From positions 23,558 to 87,557 of the forward strand of contig CAMJZV010000013.1 in the NCBI GenBank assembly GCA_946410305.1: DNA of 64,000 nt. The letters are read 5' to 3'. Numbering within the stretch: position 1 is the stretch's first letter; the number at the start of each line of letters is the position of its first letter. The notes beneath the pieces are model-generated. The model was not told where the DNA came from. It saw only the letters and a program-made list of their open reading frames with translations, and searched no databases. Below are positions 23,108 through 30,390 of the stretch, in pieces. The DNA is from an uncultured Prevotellaceae bacterium (GTDB lineage Bacteria > Bacteroidota > Bacteroidia > Bacteroidales > Bacteroidaceae). A program made the position numbers and the translations under genes.

Positions 23108-23116
23108 GCAAAGATA
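23108..23116 (-). promoter_or_regulatory. Promoter -7 element for the mini-protein genes
   Basis: TATCTTTGC on the - strand. The region that would hold the -33 element overlaps GTACCC/GGGTAC (23130-23145). Confidence 0.65.
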
Positions 23117-23149
23117 CGCCAAAAAGTCCGTACCCACAAGGGTACAGAC

Positions 23150-23225
23150 AAATGGTCGGGTGCTTTCAGACAAATAGTCGGATAAAAAGACAGTTCGTCG
23201 GACGATGGCAACGAATCGTCGGATG
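23150..23225 (-). promoter_or_regulatory. Four phased direct repeats, candidate AraC-type operator
   Basis: On the + strand GTCGG cores start at 23155, 23177, 23197 and 23218 (spacing 22, 20, 21 bp). On the - strand the units read CCGACNATTTGTCTG-like. They lie just upstream of the -7 element at 23116 and directly after the stop codon of the AraC-type regulator at 23226. Confidence 0.7.
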
Positions 23226-25061
23226 CTAATCGTTGTTTAGCGTCTGTTTATAGGTGGTGGGCGTCATGCCGTACTTAGCGCGGAAATTGCGGGTGAAGGT
23301 GTCGGCATTGGTAAAACCACTGGCCTGGCTGACCAACTCAACGGCAATGTCAGGCTGGTCGTTCATCATTCGGACGGCAAAGTCGAGGCGCAGCTCACGG
23401 ACATACGCCGGCAAGGACACGCTATCGCTACCCTGTGCGAAGGCGGCACCGATGCGCTCCTTCGAAAGACCGGTATGCTCGATAAGTGTCTGGCGTCCGA
23501 AGTCGGGTTGCAAGAACAGCTGTTCGTTCTCTATCAGGTCGCGGAGGCAGAGGAACAACTGCTCGTCGGTAAGTTCGGTCATATCGGAGATGCTGAGTCC
23601 GGCAGGTTTAGAGTTTAGAGTGGATAGTGGAGAGTTGGCTTCCGCCGATGAGGCTGTACTTCCTTCAGAAGCAGTAGCATATTCAACATTCTCAGTTCTA
23701 CATTCTACCTTATTCCTTAACTCCTTATACTTCTTTTTATACTCCAAAACCTCGTTAATCTGGTCTACAAGGACGCGATTCTTCTTTTTCGTACTGCGCC
23801 ACTGGCGGAAGACATAGACGGCAAAACCAAAAATCAACAGTGCCAAGATACCTGAGGCAATGCTGATGGCAGTAAACAGTCGCTTACCAGCGCGCTGCTC
23901 AGCAATCTGGCGCTCCTTACCCTGCGTATCGTAGATGGTGGCCAGTTCAGCACTCTCGCTTCGTTTCTGTCGTACAAGGGCAGTATCGTACACCTCAGCA
24001 ATCTGCATGGCTACACGCAAAGCGGAGTCCTTACGGCCTGACAGGTAGTTGGCACGGAACTTGGGCAACAGGTTATGACCTATGGTCTCTAAGTCGTAGT
24101 CATAGCCCCACTCTTTGATAAATCGGTCCAAATCCGTATAGATATCAGCAGCTTCGCTATAGCGACGGGCCGACATCAGATATTCACAACCGTCGATACG
24201 TCCCTCAAGCCTCTGTCCATAGTCACTTTTCGCATAGTCAGCATAATAGCTGGCTGCCTCACTCTCCTGACCACGCATCTGGCACACCTGTGCACGATGA
24301 AGGTTTACCAACGCACGCAACGCCTTCACCTCCTTTTCAATAGGCTTGGGCTGTTGCTCATAGAGTGTGACCAGCGAGTCCATGCGGTCTACCCACACGC
24401 CAGCCTCATCCATATGATGGTTAAGGTGGGTGACGGCGATATTCTCCAGGGTTTCTATGCTGGCCGCCAATGGACGGTTCGTAGAATCGTTGCGCGTCTG
24501 TAAGACCCACTTATAGGCCTCAGCATAGCTTTGGGCAGCCTCGCTGTGGCGCTCTAGCATCATCTGCGTGTCGCCAAGACTCAGGTAGAGCGTCTGCAAT
24601 TCGCCAGCACATCTCGGGCTATCTACATCCTTCAGCTTGTCAATCAGTCGCAGAGCGGTACGCATGGCATTGTCGTAGTCACGATTAGTAGTCAGCATGA
24701 TGACGAGGTTGGTACCAGCGTGGATATACTCCCAAAAGTCCTCAGCAGGAGGATTCTCGATAGCAACGACGCGACGGAAGTACTCGATGCACTTGTCCAT
24801 CTGTCCCATCTGGAAATAGGCCACGCCACGATAGCCGTCAGCACGTATCGGCGAGAGTTCGCCAATAGCGGCCAAGCTGTCGGTAACATCAAGGAAATGC
24901 TGGAAGTCGCCAGTAAATCGGGCAGCAAGAGCAATGCTGTCGCCGTGGGTACGCACCATCTTAGTGGGAACGTTGCCTTGTGCATCGCTCCTTTTCCCGC
25001 TGCAAGCCGTGAGTACAACAAATGCAACGACGGCCACTATACTTGCTATATATCTGTACAT
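23226..25061 (-). CDS. Membrane TPR regulator with C-terminal AraC-type HTH (second copy)
   Basis: 611 residues. Lipoprotein-like signal (MYRYIASIVAVVAFVVLTAC, lipobox LTAC, C20), TPR-type helices (about 45-385), one membrane helix (about 393-415, LFTAISIASGILALLIFGF), a basic linker and coiled coil, and an AraC HTH at the end (GFTNADTFTRNFRAKYGMTPTTYK). Same layout as the protein at 8784-10457. Odd: residues about 450-486 (23605-23712) are a low-complexity Ser/Ala/Glu stretch encoded by degenerate short repeats like those of intergenic regions; the frame is kept. A perfect hairpin and T8 lie in its leader, and a four-copy operator-like array follows its stop. Confidence 0.88.
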   Translation of the reverse strand: MYRYIASIVAVVAFVVLTACSGKRSDAQGNVPTKMVRTHGDSIALAARFTGDFQHFLDVTDSLAAIGELSPIRADGYRGVAYFQMGQMDKCIEYFRRVVAIENPPAEDFWEYIHAGTNLVIMLTTNRDYDNAMRTALRLIDKLKDVDSPRCAGELQTLYLSLGDTQMMLERHSEAAQSYAEAYKWVLQTRNDSTNRPLAASIETLENIAVTHLNHHMDEAGVWVDRMDSLVTLYEQQPKPIEKEVKALRALVNLHRAQVCQMRGQESEAASYYADYAKSDYGQRLEGRIDGCEYLMSARRYSEAADIYTDLDRFIKEWGYDYDLETIGHNLLPKFRANYLSGRKDSALRVAMQIAEVYDTALVRQKRSESAELATIYDTQGKERQIAEQRAGKRLFTAISIASGILALLIFGFAVYVFRQWRSTKKKNRVLVDQINEVLEYKKKYKELRNKVECRTENVEYATASEGSTASSAEANSPLSTLNSKPAGLSISDMTELTDEQLFLCLRDLIENEQLFLQPDFGRQTLIEHTGLSKERIGAAFAQGSDSVSLPAYVRELRLDFAVRMMNDQPDIAVELVSQASGFTNADTFTRNFRAKYGMTPTTYKQTLNND

Positions 25062-25072
25062 GATTGTCCTTT

Positions 25073-25103
25073 GTTCAAAAAAAATGGGACTCCGCTGAGT
25101 CCC
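25073..25103 (-). terminator. Attenuator-like hairpin and T8 in the leader of the second AraC regulator
   Basis: On the - strand GGGACTC and GAGTCCC (25097-25103 with 25086-25092, 4-nt loop) are followed by A and then T8. The start codon (25061) is only 12 nt further on. This is a full intrinsic terminator inside the 5' leader. Confidence 0.8.
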
Positions 25104-25146
25104 TAACCTTTGTTAACCTTAAATCTAATACTATGAAAAACACGTT

Positions 25147-25155
25147 GCAAAGATA
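25147..25155 (-). promoter_or_regulatory. Promoter -7 element for the second AraC regulator
   Basis: TATCTTTGC on the - strand, about 90 bp upstream of the start codon, placing the attenuator-like hairpin inside the transcript. Confidence 0.7.
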
Positions 25156-25281
25156 CTACATATTTTATAATATGCAAGAAAAGCTGGTAGAAAAATGGTG
25201 TAGCAGCTACACTTTCTTGATATAAATCAAGCGAATTGAAAAATATTTATTCAAAAATTTGGCTGTTTAAGAATTATTCAC

Positions 25282-25290
25282 TATCTTTGC
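25282..25290 (+). promoter_or_regulatory. Promoter -7 element for greA
   Basis: TATCTTTGC with TTTGG near 25257 as -33-like element. The predicted leader is about 110 nt. Confidence 0.78.
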
Positions 25291-25320
25291 AACCGATAAC
25301 ATACATAGCTGAATTCAGGG

Positions 25321-25356
25321 ATTCCGACATAACGAAGAGTCGGGATTCTTTCTTTT
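25321..25356 (+). terminator. Attenuator-like hairpin in the greA leader
   Basis: ATTCCGAC (25321-25328) pairs with GTCGGGAT (25339-25346; one G-U), followed by TCTTTCTTTT. Flanking ACATA (25300-25306) and TATGT (25356-25361) could extend the structure. It lies between promoter and start codon. Confidence 0.7.
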
Positions 25357-25406
25357 ATGTATCATCAAACTAAAATTGTAAATAGTAAATAATTAAATTG
25401 TAAATT

Positions 25407-25874
25407 ATGGCATACATGTCACAAGAAGGTTATGACAACCTCATAGCCGAACTGCACCGCCTAGAAGCGGTAGAACGTCCAAAGGCTTCAGCAGCTATTG
25501 CCGAGGCTCGTGAGAAGGGCGACCTGAGTGAGAATAGTGAGTACGACGCCGCCAAAGAGGCGCAAGCACATTTGGAAGACAAGATCAACAAGCTGAAGGC
25601 TACTATTGCAGAGGCTAAAGTGGTTGACACATCACGTCTGAGCACTGACTCTGTACAGATCCTGACCAAGGTGGAGATGACCAATCTGACCACCAATACC
25701 AAGATGTCGTACACCATCGTCAGTGAGAACGAGGCCGACCTGCGTGCTGGTAAGATCTCTATCAAAACCCCTATTGCACAGGGTCTGCTGGGCAAGAAGG
25801 TGGGTGACGAGGTAGAGATTACCATTCCTCGTGGCACTATCAAGTTGCGCATTGAGAACATCTCGATAGCGTAA
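25407..25874 (+). CDS. greA: Transcription elongation factor GreA
   Basis: 155 residues, typical length. GreA enters the RNA polymerase secondary channel and stimulates cleavage of backtracked RNA. The N-terminal coiled coil (1-75) carries the tip acidic motif in EKGDLSENSEYDAAKE; the C-terminal FKBP-like domain ends with VGDEVEITIPRG. It has its own promoter and an attenuator-like leader. A HIT gene follows after an 8-bp tandem repeat. Confidence 0.96.
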   Translation: MAYMSQEGYDNLIAELHRLEAVERPKASAAIAEAREKGDLSENSEYDAAKEAQAHLEDKINKLKATIAEAKVVDTSRLSTDSVQILTKVEMTNLTTNTKMSYTIVSENEADLRAGKISIKTPIAQGLLGKKVGDEVEITIPRGTIKLRIENISIA

Positions 25875-25878
25875 GCAC

Positions 25879-25918
25879 TCGAAGTATCGAAACATCGAAA
25901 TATCGAAACACCGACAAC
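25879..25918. repeat. Five 8-bp tandem units before the HIT gene
   Basis: TCGAAGTA, TCGAAACA, TCGAAATA, TCGAAACA, CCGACAAC fill the whole greA-HIT gap and end directly before the ATG at 25920. Confidence 0.85.
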
Positions 25919-25919
25919 T

Positions 25920-26309
25920 ATGGACATTTTCAGTAAGATTGCCGCTGGCGAGATTCCCAGCTATAAGGTTGCAGAGAACGATGAGTTCTATGCTTTCCTC
26001 GACATCAACCCATTGGTAAAGGGACACACATTGGTTATTCCCCGTCGTGAGGTAGACTATTTCTTCGACATGGAGGACGACGAGTTGGCACGCTACCAGC
26101 AGTTTGCTAAGCGCGTAGCTACCGCCATCAAGAAAGCGTTCCCTTGCAAGAAGGTAGCACAGGTAGTACTCGGTCTTGAAGTTGCCCATGCTCACATTCA
26201 CCTCATCCCTATGCAGAGTGAGGCCGATGCTGACTTCCGCAAGGAGAAGCTGAAGCTCAGTGAGGAAGAGTTCAAAGAGATTGCCGCCAAGATTCAGGAA
26301 GCCCTCTAA
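25920..26309 (+). CDS. HIT family nucleotide-binding hydrolase
   Basis: 129 residues. The histidine triad HAHIHLIPM is at H90-H92-H94; HinT-type enzymes hydrolyse nucleoside phosphoramidates and similar compounds in the cytoplasm. MDIFSKIAAGEIPSYKVAEN is the usual N-terminus of the group. It lies between greA and the glycan genes; spacing of 45 bp from greA allows read-through. Confidence 0.93.
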   Translation: MDIFSKIAAGEIPSYKVAENDEFYAFLDINPLVKGHTLVIPRREVDYFFDMEDDELARYQQFAKRVATAIKKAFPCKKVAQVVLGLEVAHAHIHLIPMQSEADADFRKEKLKLSEEEFKEIAAKIQEAL

Positions 26310-26310
26310 T

Positions 26311-26345
26311 GGTTAACGGTTAATGGTTAATGGTTAACGGTTATT
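26311..26345. repeat. Heptamer tandem repeat (5 units of GGTTAAY)
   Basis: GGTTAAC, GGTTAAT, GGTTAAT, GGTTAAC, GGTTATT between the HIT gene and the deacetylase gene. Similar repeats lie at 29271-29333, 32160-32187 and 37489-37516. Confidence 0.9.
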
Positions 26346-26349
26346 GTCT

Positions 26350-27126
26350 ATGATACTGCTTAGTTTCGATACCGAAGAGTTTGACGTACCTCGTGAGCAT
26401 GGCGTGGATTACACGCTACAGGAGGGTATGGCGGTCAGCAAGGTGGGTACTAACCGTATCCTTGACGTACTGAAGGAAAATGGCGTTAAAGCCACTTTCT
26501 TCTGTACGGGTAATTTTGCCGAGAACGCCCCAGAGGTCATGCAGCGCATCATGGACGAAGGCCACGAGGTGGCCTGTCATGGTGTAGACCACTGGCAACC
26601 CAAGGAGACCGACTTTGCTGTGTCCAAGCAGATTGTAGAGCGTGTCACAGGCCGTAAGGTCTATGGCTACCGCCAGCCCCGCATGTTTCCTGTCAGTGAT
26701 GAGGAAATTGAAAAGGCCGGTTATCGCTACAACTCTTCCCTGAACCCCGCATTCATCCCAGGTCGTTACATGCATCTGACAGCACCACGTACCTGGTTTA
26801 TGAAAGGTGGTGTGATGCAGATTCCCGCTTCCGTGACACCATGGATACGTTTCCCACTGTTCTGGTTGTCACTGCACAACCTACCCGAAAGCCTCTACCA
26901 CTGGATGGTACGTCGCACAGTGGGACATGACGGATATTTCGTCACCTACTTCCACCCTTGGGAGTTTTACGACCTGAAGGAGCATCCAGAGTTCAAGATG
27001 CCCTTCATCATCAAGAACCATAGTGGCCGCCAGATGATGCAACGCTTAGACCGCCTCGTCAAGATGCTGAAAGCTGATGGTCACGAATTCATCACCTATA
27101 CAGACTTTGTAAACCGACACTCATGA
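26350..27126 (+). CDS. Polysaccharide deacetylase (NodB-type)
   Basis: 258 residues from the ATG at 26350; an in-frame TTG at 26344 would add two residues inside the heptamer repeat and is less likely. NodB motifs: SFDTEEFD at the N-terminus (metal-binding Asp), TFFCTGN, and HEVACHGVDHW (metal His residues). There is no signal peptide, so it probably acts on a cytoplasmic lipid- or nucleotide-linked sugar. The stop overlaps the start of a GT2 gene (ATGA), and a GT87 gene follows, so the three form an operon for glycan or glycolipid modification. Confidence 0.88.
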   Translation: MILLSFDTEEFDVPREHGVDYTLQEGMAVSKVGTNRILDVLKENGVKATFFCTGNFAENAPEVMQRIMDEGHEVACHGVDHWQPKETDFAVSKQIVERVTGRKVYGYRQPRMFPVSDEEIEKAGYRYNSSLNPAFIPGRYMHLTAPRTWFMKGGVMQIPASVTPWIRFPLFWLSLHNLPESLYHWMVRRTVGHDGYFVTYFHPWEFYDLKEHPEFKMPFIIKNHSGRQMMQRLDRLVKMLKADGHEFITYTDFVNRHS

Positions 27127-28064
27127 TTAGATTAGCCACCGTATCGCCCTGCTATAACGAAGAAGCTGTGCTGCGCCACTCTGTAGAGCGCCTGACAGCA
27201 CTCTTTGAAAGAATGATTGCTGACGGACTCATCGCCAACGATTCGATGATGGTCTTCGTCAACGATGGCAGCAGAGACAATACGTGGAAAATCATTACTG
27301 AGCTACATCGTGAGAACCGCTTTGTGCGGGGTATCAACCTTGCACGTAACGTCGGACACCAGAATGCCATCATGGCAGGTATGATGACAGCACGCCAATG
27401 GGTTGATGCTGTTATTACCATCGATGCCGACCTGCAGGATGACATAGAATGCATCCCACAGATGGTCAAGAAATGTGAGTCTGGCAGCGACATCGTCTAT
27501 GGCGTAAAGGTATCGCGCCAGGCCGACTCAGCAACTAAGCGTTGGACAGCACAGGCTTTCTACAAGCTACAGTCATCGATGGGCGTCGAGAGTGTCTACA
27601 ATCATGCCGATTTCCGTCTGATGACACGCCGGGCTCTCGACATGCTGGCAGAATACAAGGAGCACAACCTCTATCTGCGTGGACTGATTCCGCAAATAGG
27701 ATTGCAGTGCGACACAGTCGATGACACTATCAGCGAGCGTTATGCAGGGAACTCCAAATACACCGTCCGCAAGATGTTTGCGCTGGCCATTAACGGCATT
27801 ACGTCGTTCTCTGAGCGTCCACTCTATGCCATCGTCAATATGGGTGTCTTTTTCATCGTGATTGCTTTCTGTATTGCTATCTACGTGGTACACGCCCTGA
27901 TAGTAGGTACAGCAGTTCCTGGCTGGTCATCATTGATACTGAGCATCTGGCTGGTTGGCGGTTTCATACTGGTAGCCATCGGTATTGTCGGCATCTATAT
28001 TGGAAAGATATTTACTGAGGTCAAACACCGACCACTGTATCACATTGCAGAAATATTAGAATAG
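27123..28064 (+). CDS. GT2 polyprenyl-phosphate glycosyltransferase (GtrB/DPM-like)
   Basis: 313 residues. The catalytic domain begins ATVSPCYNEEAVL and has VNDGSRDNTW and DADLQDD (nucleotide-sugar binding). Two C-terminal membrane helices (about 240-262 and 272-297) follow. This layout belongs to enzymes that load a sugar on undecaprenyl phosphate for flipping and use by periplasmic GT-C enzymes such as the GT87 protein encoded next. It starts within the stop of the deacetylase gene. Confidence 0.9.
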   Translation: MIRLATVSPCYNEEAVLRHSVERLTALFERMIADGLIANDSMMVFVNDGSRDNTWKIITELHRENRFVRGINLARNVGHQNAIMAGMMTARQWVDAVITIDADLQDDIECIPQMVKKCESGSDIVYGVKVSRQADSATKRWTAQAFYKLQSSMGVESVYNHADFRLMTRRALDMLAEYKEHNLYLRGLIPQIGLQCDTVDDTISERYAGNSKYTVRKMFALAINGITSFSERPLYAIVNMGVFFIVIAFCIAIYVVHALIVGTAVPGWSSLILSIWLVGGFILVAIGIVGIYIGKIFTEVKHRPLYHIAEILE

Positions 28065-28070
28065 AACTCT

Positions 28071-29291
28071 ATGTTTACCAACGCCTTCACGACCTGTCGC
28101 GATAAGGTTGCACAACTGTTATCAAAACCTTTCTTCCACGACTATCGCACCATTCTCGTGATGTGGATTGTCATGTGTCTCATCCTTGCCATCACCAAGT
28201 CATATAATAGTGACGGCAACTACCGCATATTCATTGGTGTATGGTATCACACCATCGAACAACTGCCACTGTTCGACCACTATCCCTTGGAGTATGACGA
28301 CATGAACCACTATGGACCGTTCTTTGCGTTGGTCATTGCCCCCTTTGCATGGATGACTCGCTATGCGGGCATGTTCTTCTGGATGCTTTTCCTCTGCATG
28401 TTCCTCTATGTGTCCATACGTAAGTCTGACTTCACGAAATACCAGCAGCTATTCCTCTTCTGGTTCTGCTCGCACGAACTGCTCAACGCCCTGTTCCTAC
28501 AACAATACAACGTGGCTATCACAGCCGGTGTACTGCTGACATTCACCATGATAGAACGGAGACAGGATTTCTGGGCTGCATTCTTCATCATGTTGGGCAC
28601 CATGATCAAGCTCTACGGCATTGTGGGCTTGGCGTTCTTCTTCTTCTCAAAGAACAAGACCAAGCTATTGCTGTCATGTCTATTCTGGGGTGTCGTCATG
28701 TTTGTAGCTCCTATGGCGGTAGCCAGTCCAGAGTATATCATCAGTCAGTATTATGAGTGGTATGTAGCACTCGTTGAGAAGAACGCCGATAACATCAATG
28801 TGCTGAACGGCAACATGGCAGACCTGTCGACCAATATCTCGCTACTAGGAATGGTACGTCGCACCACACAGATACTGACCTATAGCGACCTGTGGCTCAT
28901 TATCCCAGGCATCATCGCGTTCTGTATACCTTATCTACGAATCAGCCAATATAAGCATGTGGCATTTCGTCAGACACTGCTGGCTTCGGTACTGATGTTC
29001 ACCGTCCTGTTCTCTACAGGTTCCGAGAACAGCACCTATATTATCGCCTTTGCGGGTGTGGCACTATGGTATGCCAGTGCCCCGTGGCAGCGTAGCAAAT
29101 GGGATATTGCTCTGATGGTTGTGGTATTCATCATCTCCAGCCTTTCACCTGGTGACCTCTTCCCGAAAGTCATCTACCGTGAGGTCATTCAGCCCTATGC
29201 GCTGAAAGCATTGCCTGTCACCATCGTCTGGTTCAAGCTATGCTACGAGATGTACACGCGAGATTATAAACCATTAACCATTAACCGTTAA
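28071..29291 (+). CDS. GT87-type (GT-C fold) membrane glycosyltransferase, copy 1
   Basis: 406 residues with about ten membrane helices; the family (DUF2029/GT87) transfers sugars from polyprenyl-phosphate donors on the outer face of the membrane. The loop after the first helix carries HYPLEYDDMNHYGPFF, with acidic residues expected in a GT-C active site. It is clearly paralogous to 32169-33362 (for example WFCSHELLNALFLQQYN against WFCAHELLTALYMQQFN). The last residues PLTINR and the stop codon are encoded by a heptamer repeat. Confidence 0.85.
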   Translation: MFTNAFTTCRDKVAQLLSKPFFHDYRTILVMWIVMCLILAITKSYNSDGNYRIFIGVWYHTIEQLPLFDHYPLEYDDMNHYGPFFALVIAPFAWMTRYAGMFFWMLFLCMFLYVSIRKSDFTKYQQLFLFWFCSHELLNALFLQQYNVAITAGVLLTFTMIERRQDFWAAFFIMLGTMIKLYGIVGLAFFFFSKNKTKLLLSCLFWGVVMFVAPMAVASPEYIISQYYEWYVALVEKNADNINVLNGNMADLSTNISLLGMVRRTTQILTYSDLWLIIPGIIAFCIPYLRISQYKHVAFRQTLLASVLMFTVLFSTGSENSTYIIAFAGVALWYASAPWQRSKWDIALMVVVFIISSLSPGDLFPKVIYREVIQPYALKALPVTIVWFKLCYEMYTRDYKPLTINR

Positions 29292-29333
29292 CCATTAACC
29301 ATTAACCGTTAACCATTAACCGTTAACCGTTAG
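29271..29333. repeat. Heptamer tandem repeat (9 units of CCRTTAA)
   Basis: Nine units of CCATTAA/CCGTTAA, beginning inside the 3' end of the GT87 gene, giving its C-terminal residues and stop, and ending at the 3' end of the convergent GT2 gene. Confidence 0.92.
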
Positions 29334-30263
29334 TCACACTCCCCCACTCTCACGAATGAGATAGACCGGGCGGTTCTTCGTCTCATGGAAGATGCGTCCC
29401 AGGTACTCACCGATGATACCTAACGACAGTAGTTGTACGCCTCCCAGGAACAGTACGACAGTCATCAGCGTAGGATAGCCCTGTACGGGGTCGCCCCAGA
29501 TAAGTGTGGTGACCAGCACATAACACATAAAACTGAAGGCCACCAGTGATACGACCAGTCCCAGTACCGTTGCCAAGCGCAACGGAGCGGTGGTAAACGA
29601 CGTGATGCCGTCCATGGCCAGACCTAACAGACGGGTAAAGTTAAACGATGACTTACCAGCGACACGGTCTCCCTGTTCGAAGAGCACCTCATGCTTTTTG
29701 AAGCCTACCCAACAGTACATGCCCTTGGTGTAGCGCTGCGTCTCTCGCAACTGCTTCAGTGCATCGATACACTTACGGTCCAAGAGGCGGAAGTCACCGA
29801 CATTCTCCAGAATCTCTACCCTGGTGGTTTTCTGCAACAGATGATAGTAGAGCAGTGTAGCGCGTTTGCGCAACCAGCTCTCCTTACCACGGGTGATGCG
29901 CTTGGCATAGACATCCTCATAGCCCTCTTCCCAGTATTTCAGCATCTCGGGAATGACGTGTGGCGGATGCTGCAAGTCGGCATCCATAATTACCATACAG
30001 TCACCCGTAGCATAGTCAAAGCCAGCCAACATAGCGTTCTCCTTGCCGAAGTTGCGCGACAGATCAATATAGCAGATGCGCTCGTCACGCTGCCGCAACT
30101 GGCGGATGACATCAATGGTGTTGTCACGACTGCCGTCGTTGACCATCAGCACCTCCCAAGCATAGCTGCTATTGGTGTCCATCAACTCCTTCAGTGCCTC
30201 GTACAAAGCAGGCAATGACGCTTCTTCATTGAAGCAAGGTATGAGAATCGTTACTTTCTTCAT
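29334..30263 (-). CDS. GT2 glycosyltransferase (ArnC/GtrB-like)
   Basis: 309 residues from the ATG at 30261-30263 (MKKVTILIPCFNEEASLPAL). A longer frame upstream gives 109 non-conserved residues and would overlap the divergent gene and both promoters, so it is rejected. Motifs: VNDGSRDNTIDV, DADLQHPPHVIPEM. Two C-terminal membrane helices follow. Probably makes a polyprenyl-phosphate sugar. It converges on the GT87 gene and is divergent from the EptA-type gene, with a promoter at 30290-30298. Confidence 0.9.
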   Translation of the reverse strand: MKKVTILIPCFNEEASLPALYEALKELMDTNSSYAWEVLMVNDGSRDNTIDVIRQLRQRDERICYIDLSRNFGKENAMLAGFDYATGDCMVIMDADLQHPPHVIPEMLKYWEEGYEDVYAKRITRGKESWLRKRATLLYYHLLQKTTRVEILENVGDFRLLDRKCIDALKQLRETQRYTKGMYCWVGFKKHEVLFEQGDRVAGKSSFNFTRLLGLAMDGITSFTTAPLRLATVLGLVVSLVAFSFMCYVLVTTLIWGDPVQGYPTLMTVVLFLGGVQLLSLGIIGEYLGRIFHETKNRPVYLIRESGGV

Positions 30264-30289
30264 TGTTACGTTTCGCGGATAAATGCACT

Positions 30290-30298
30290 GCAAAGATA
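30290..30298 (-). promoter_or_regulatory. Promoter -7 element for the GT2 gene
   Basis: TATCTTTGC on the - strand, 27 bp before the chosen start; supports the short start at 30263. Confidence 0.75.
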
Positions 30299-30361
30299 GG
30301 CATTTTCTTTGTAACAAGACACTTTTTGTTGAAAATATAAGGGAATAACGCATAAAATTAG

Positions 30362-30370
30362 TATTTTTGC
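30362..30370 (+). promoter_or_regulatory. Promoter -7 element for the EptA-type gene
   Basis: TATTTTTGC; the predicted start site near 30377 excludes the ATG at 30367 and supports the ATG at 30391. Confidence 0.7.
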
Positions 30371-30390
30371 ACGCGCAAAGAGTACTCCAC

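Larger units (their letters stand above)
22900..23225. other. Leader and regulatory gap upstream of the mini-proteins
   Basis: 326 bp. It holds an 11-bp perfect inverted repeat (22951-22961 with 22987-22997), a - strand promoter (23108-23116), an inverted repeat GTACCC/GGGTAC (23130-23145) and four ~21-bp spaced direct repeats (23150-23225). Confidence 0.75.
25062..25406. other. Divergent leader region (AraC regulator / greA)
   Basis: 345 bp with two promoters and two hairpin/T-tract structures: attenuator-like 25073-25103 and promoter 25147-25155 on the - strand; promoter 25282-25290 and attenuator-like 25321-25356 on the + strand. The last 30 bp before greA are A/T-rich short repeats. Confidence 0.8.
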
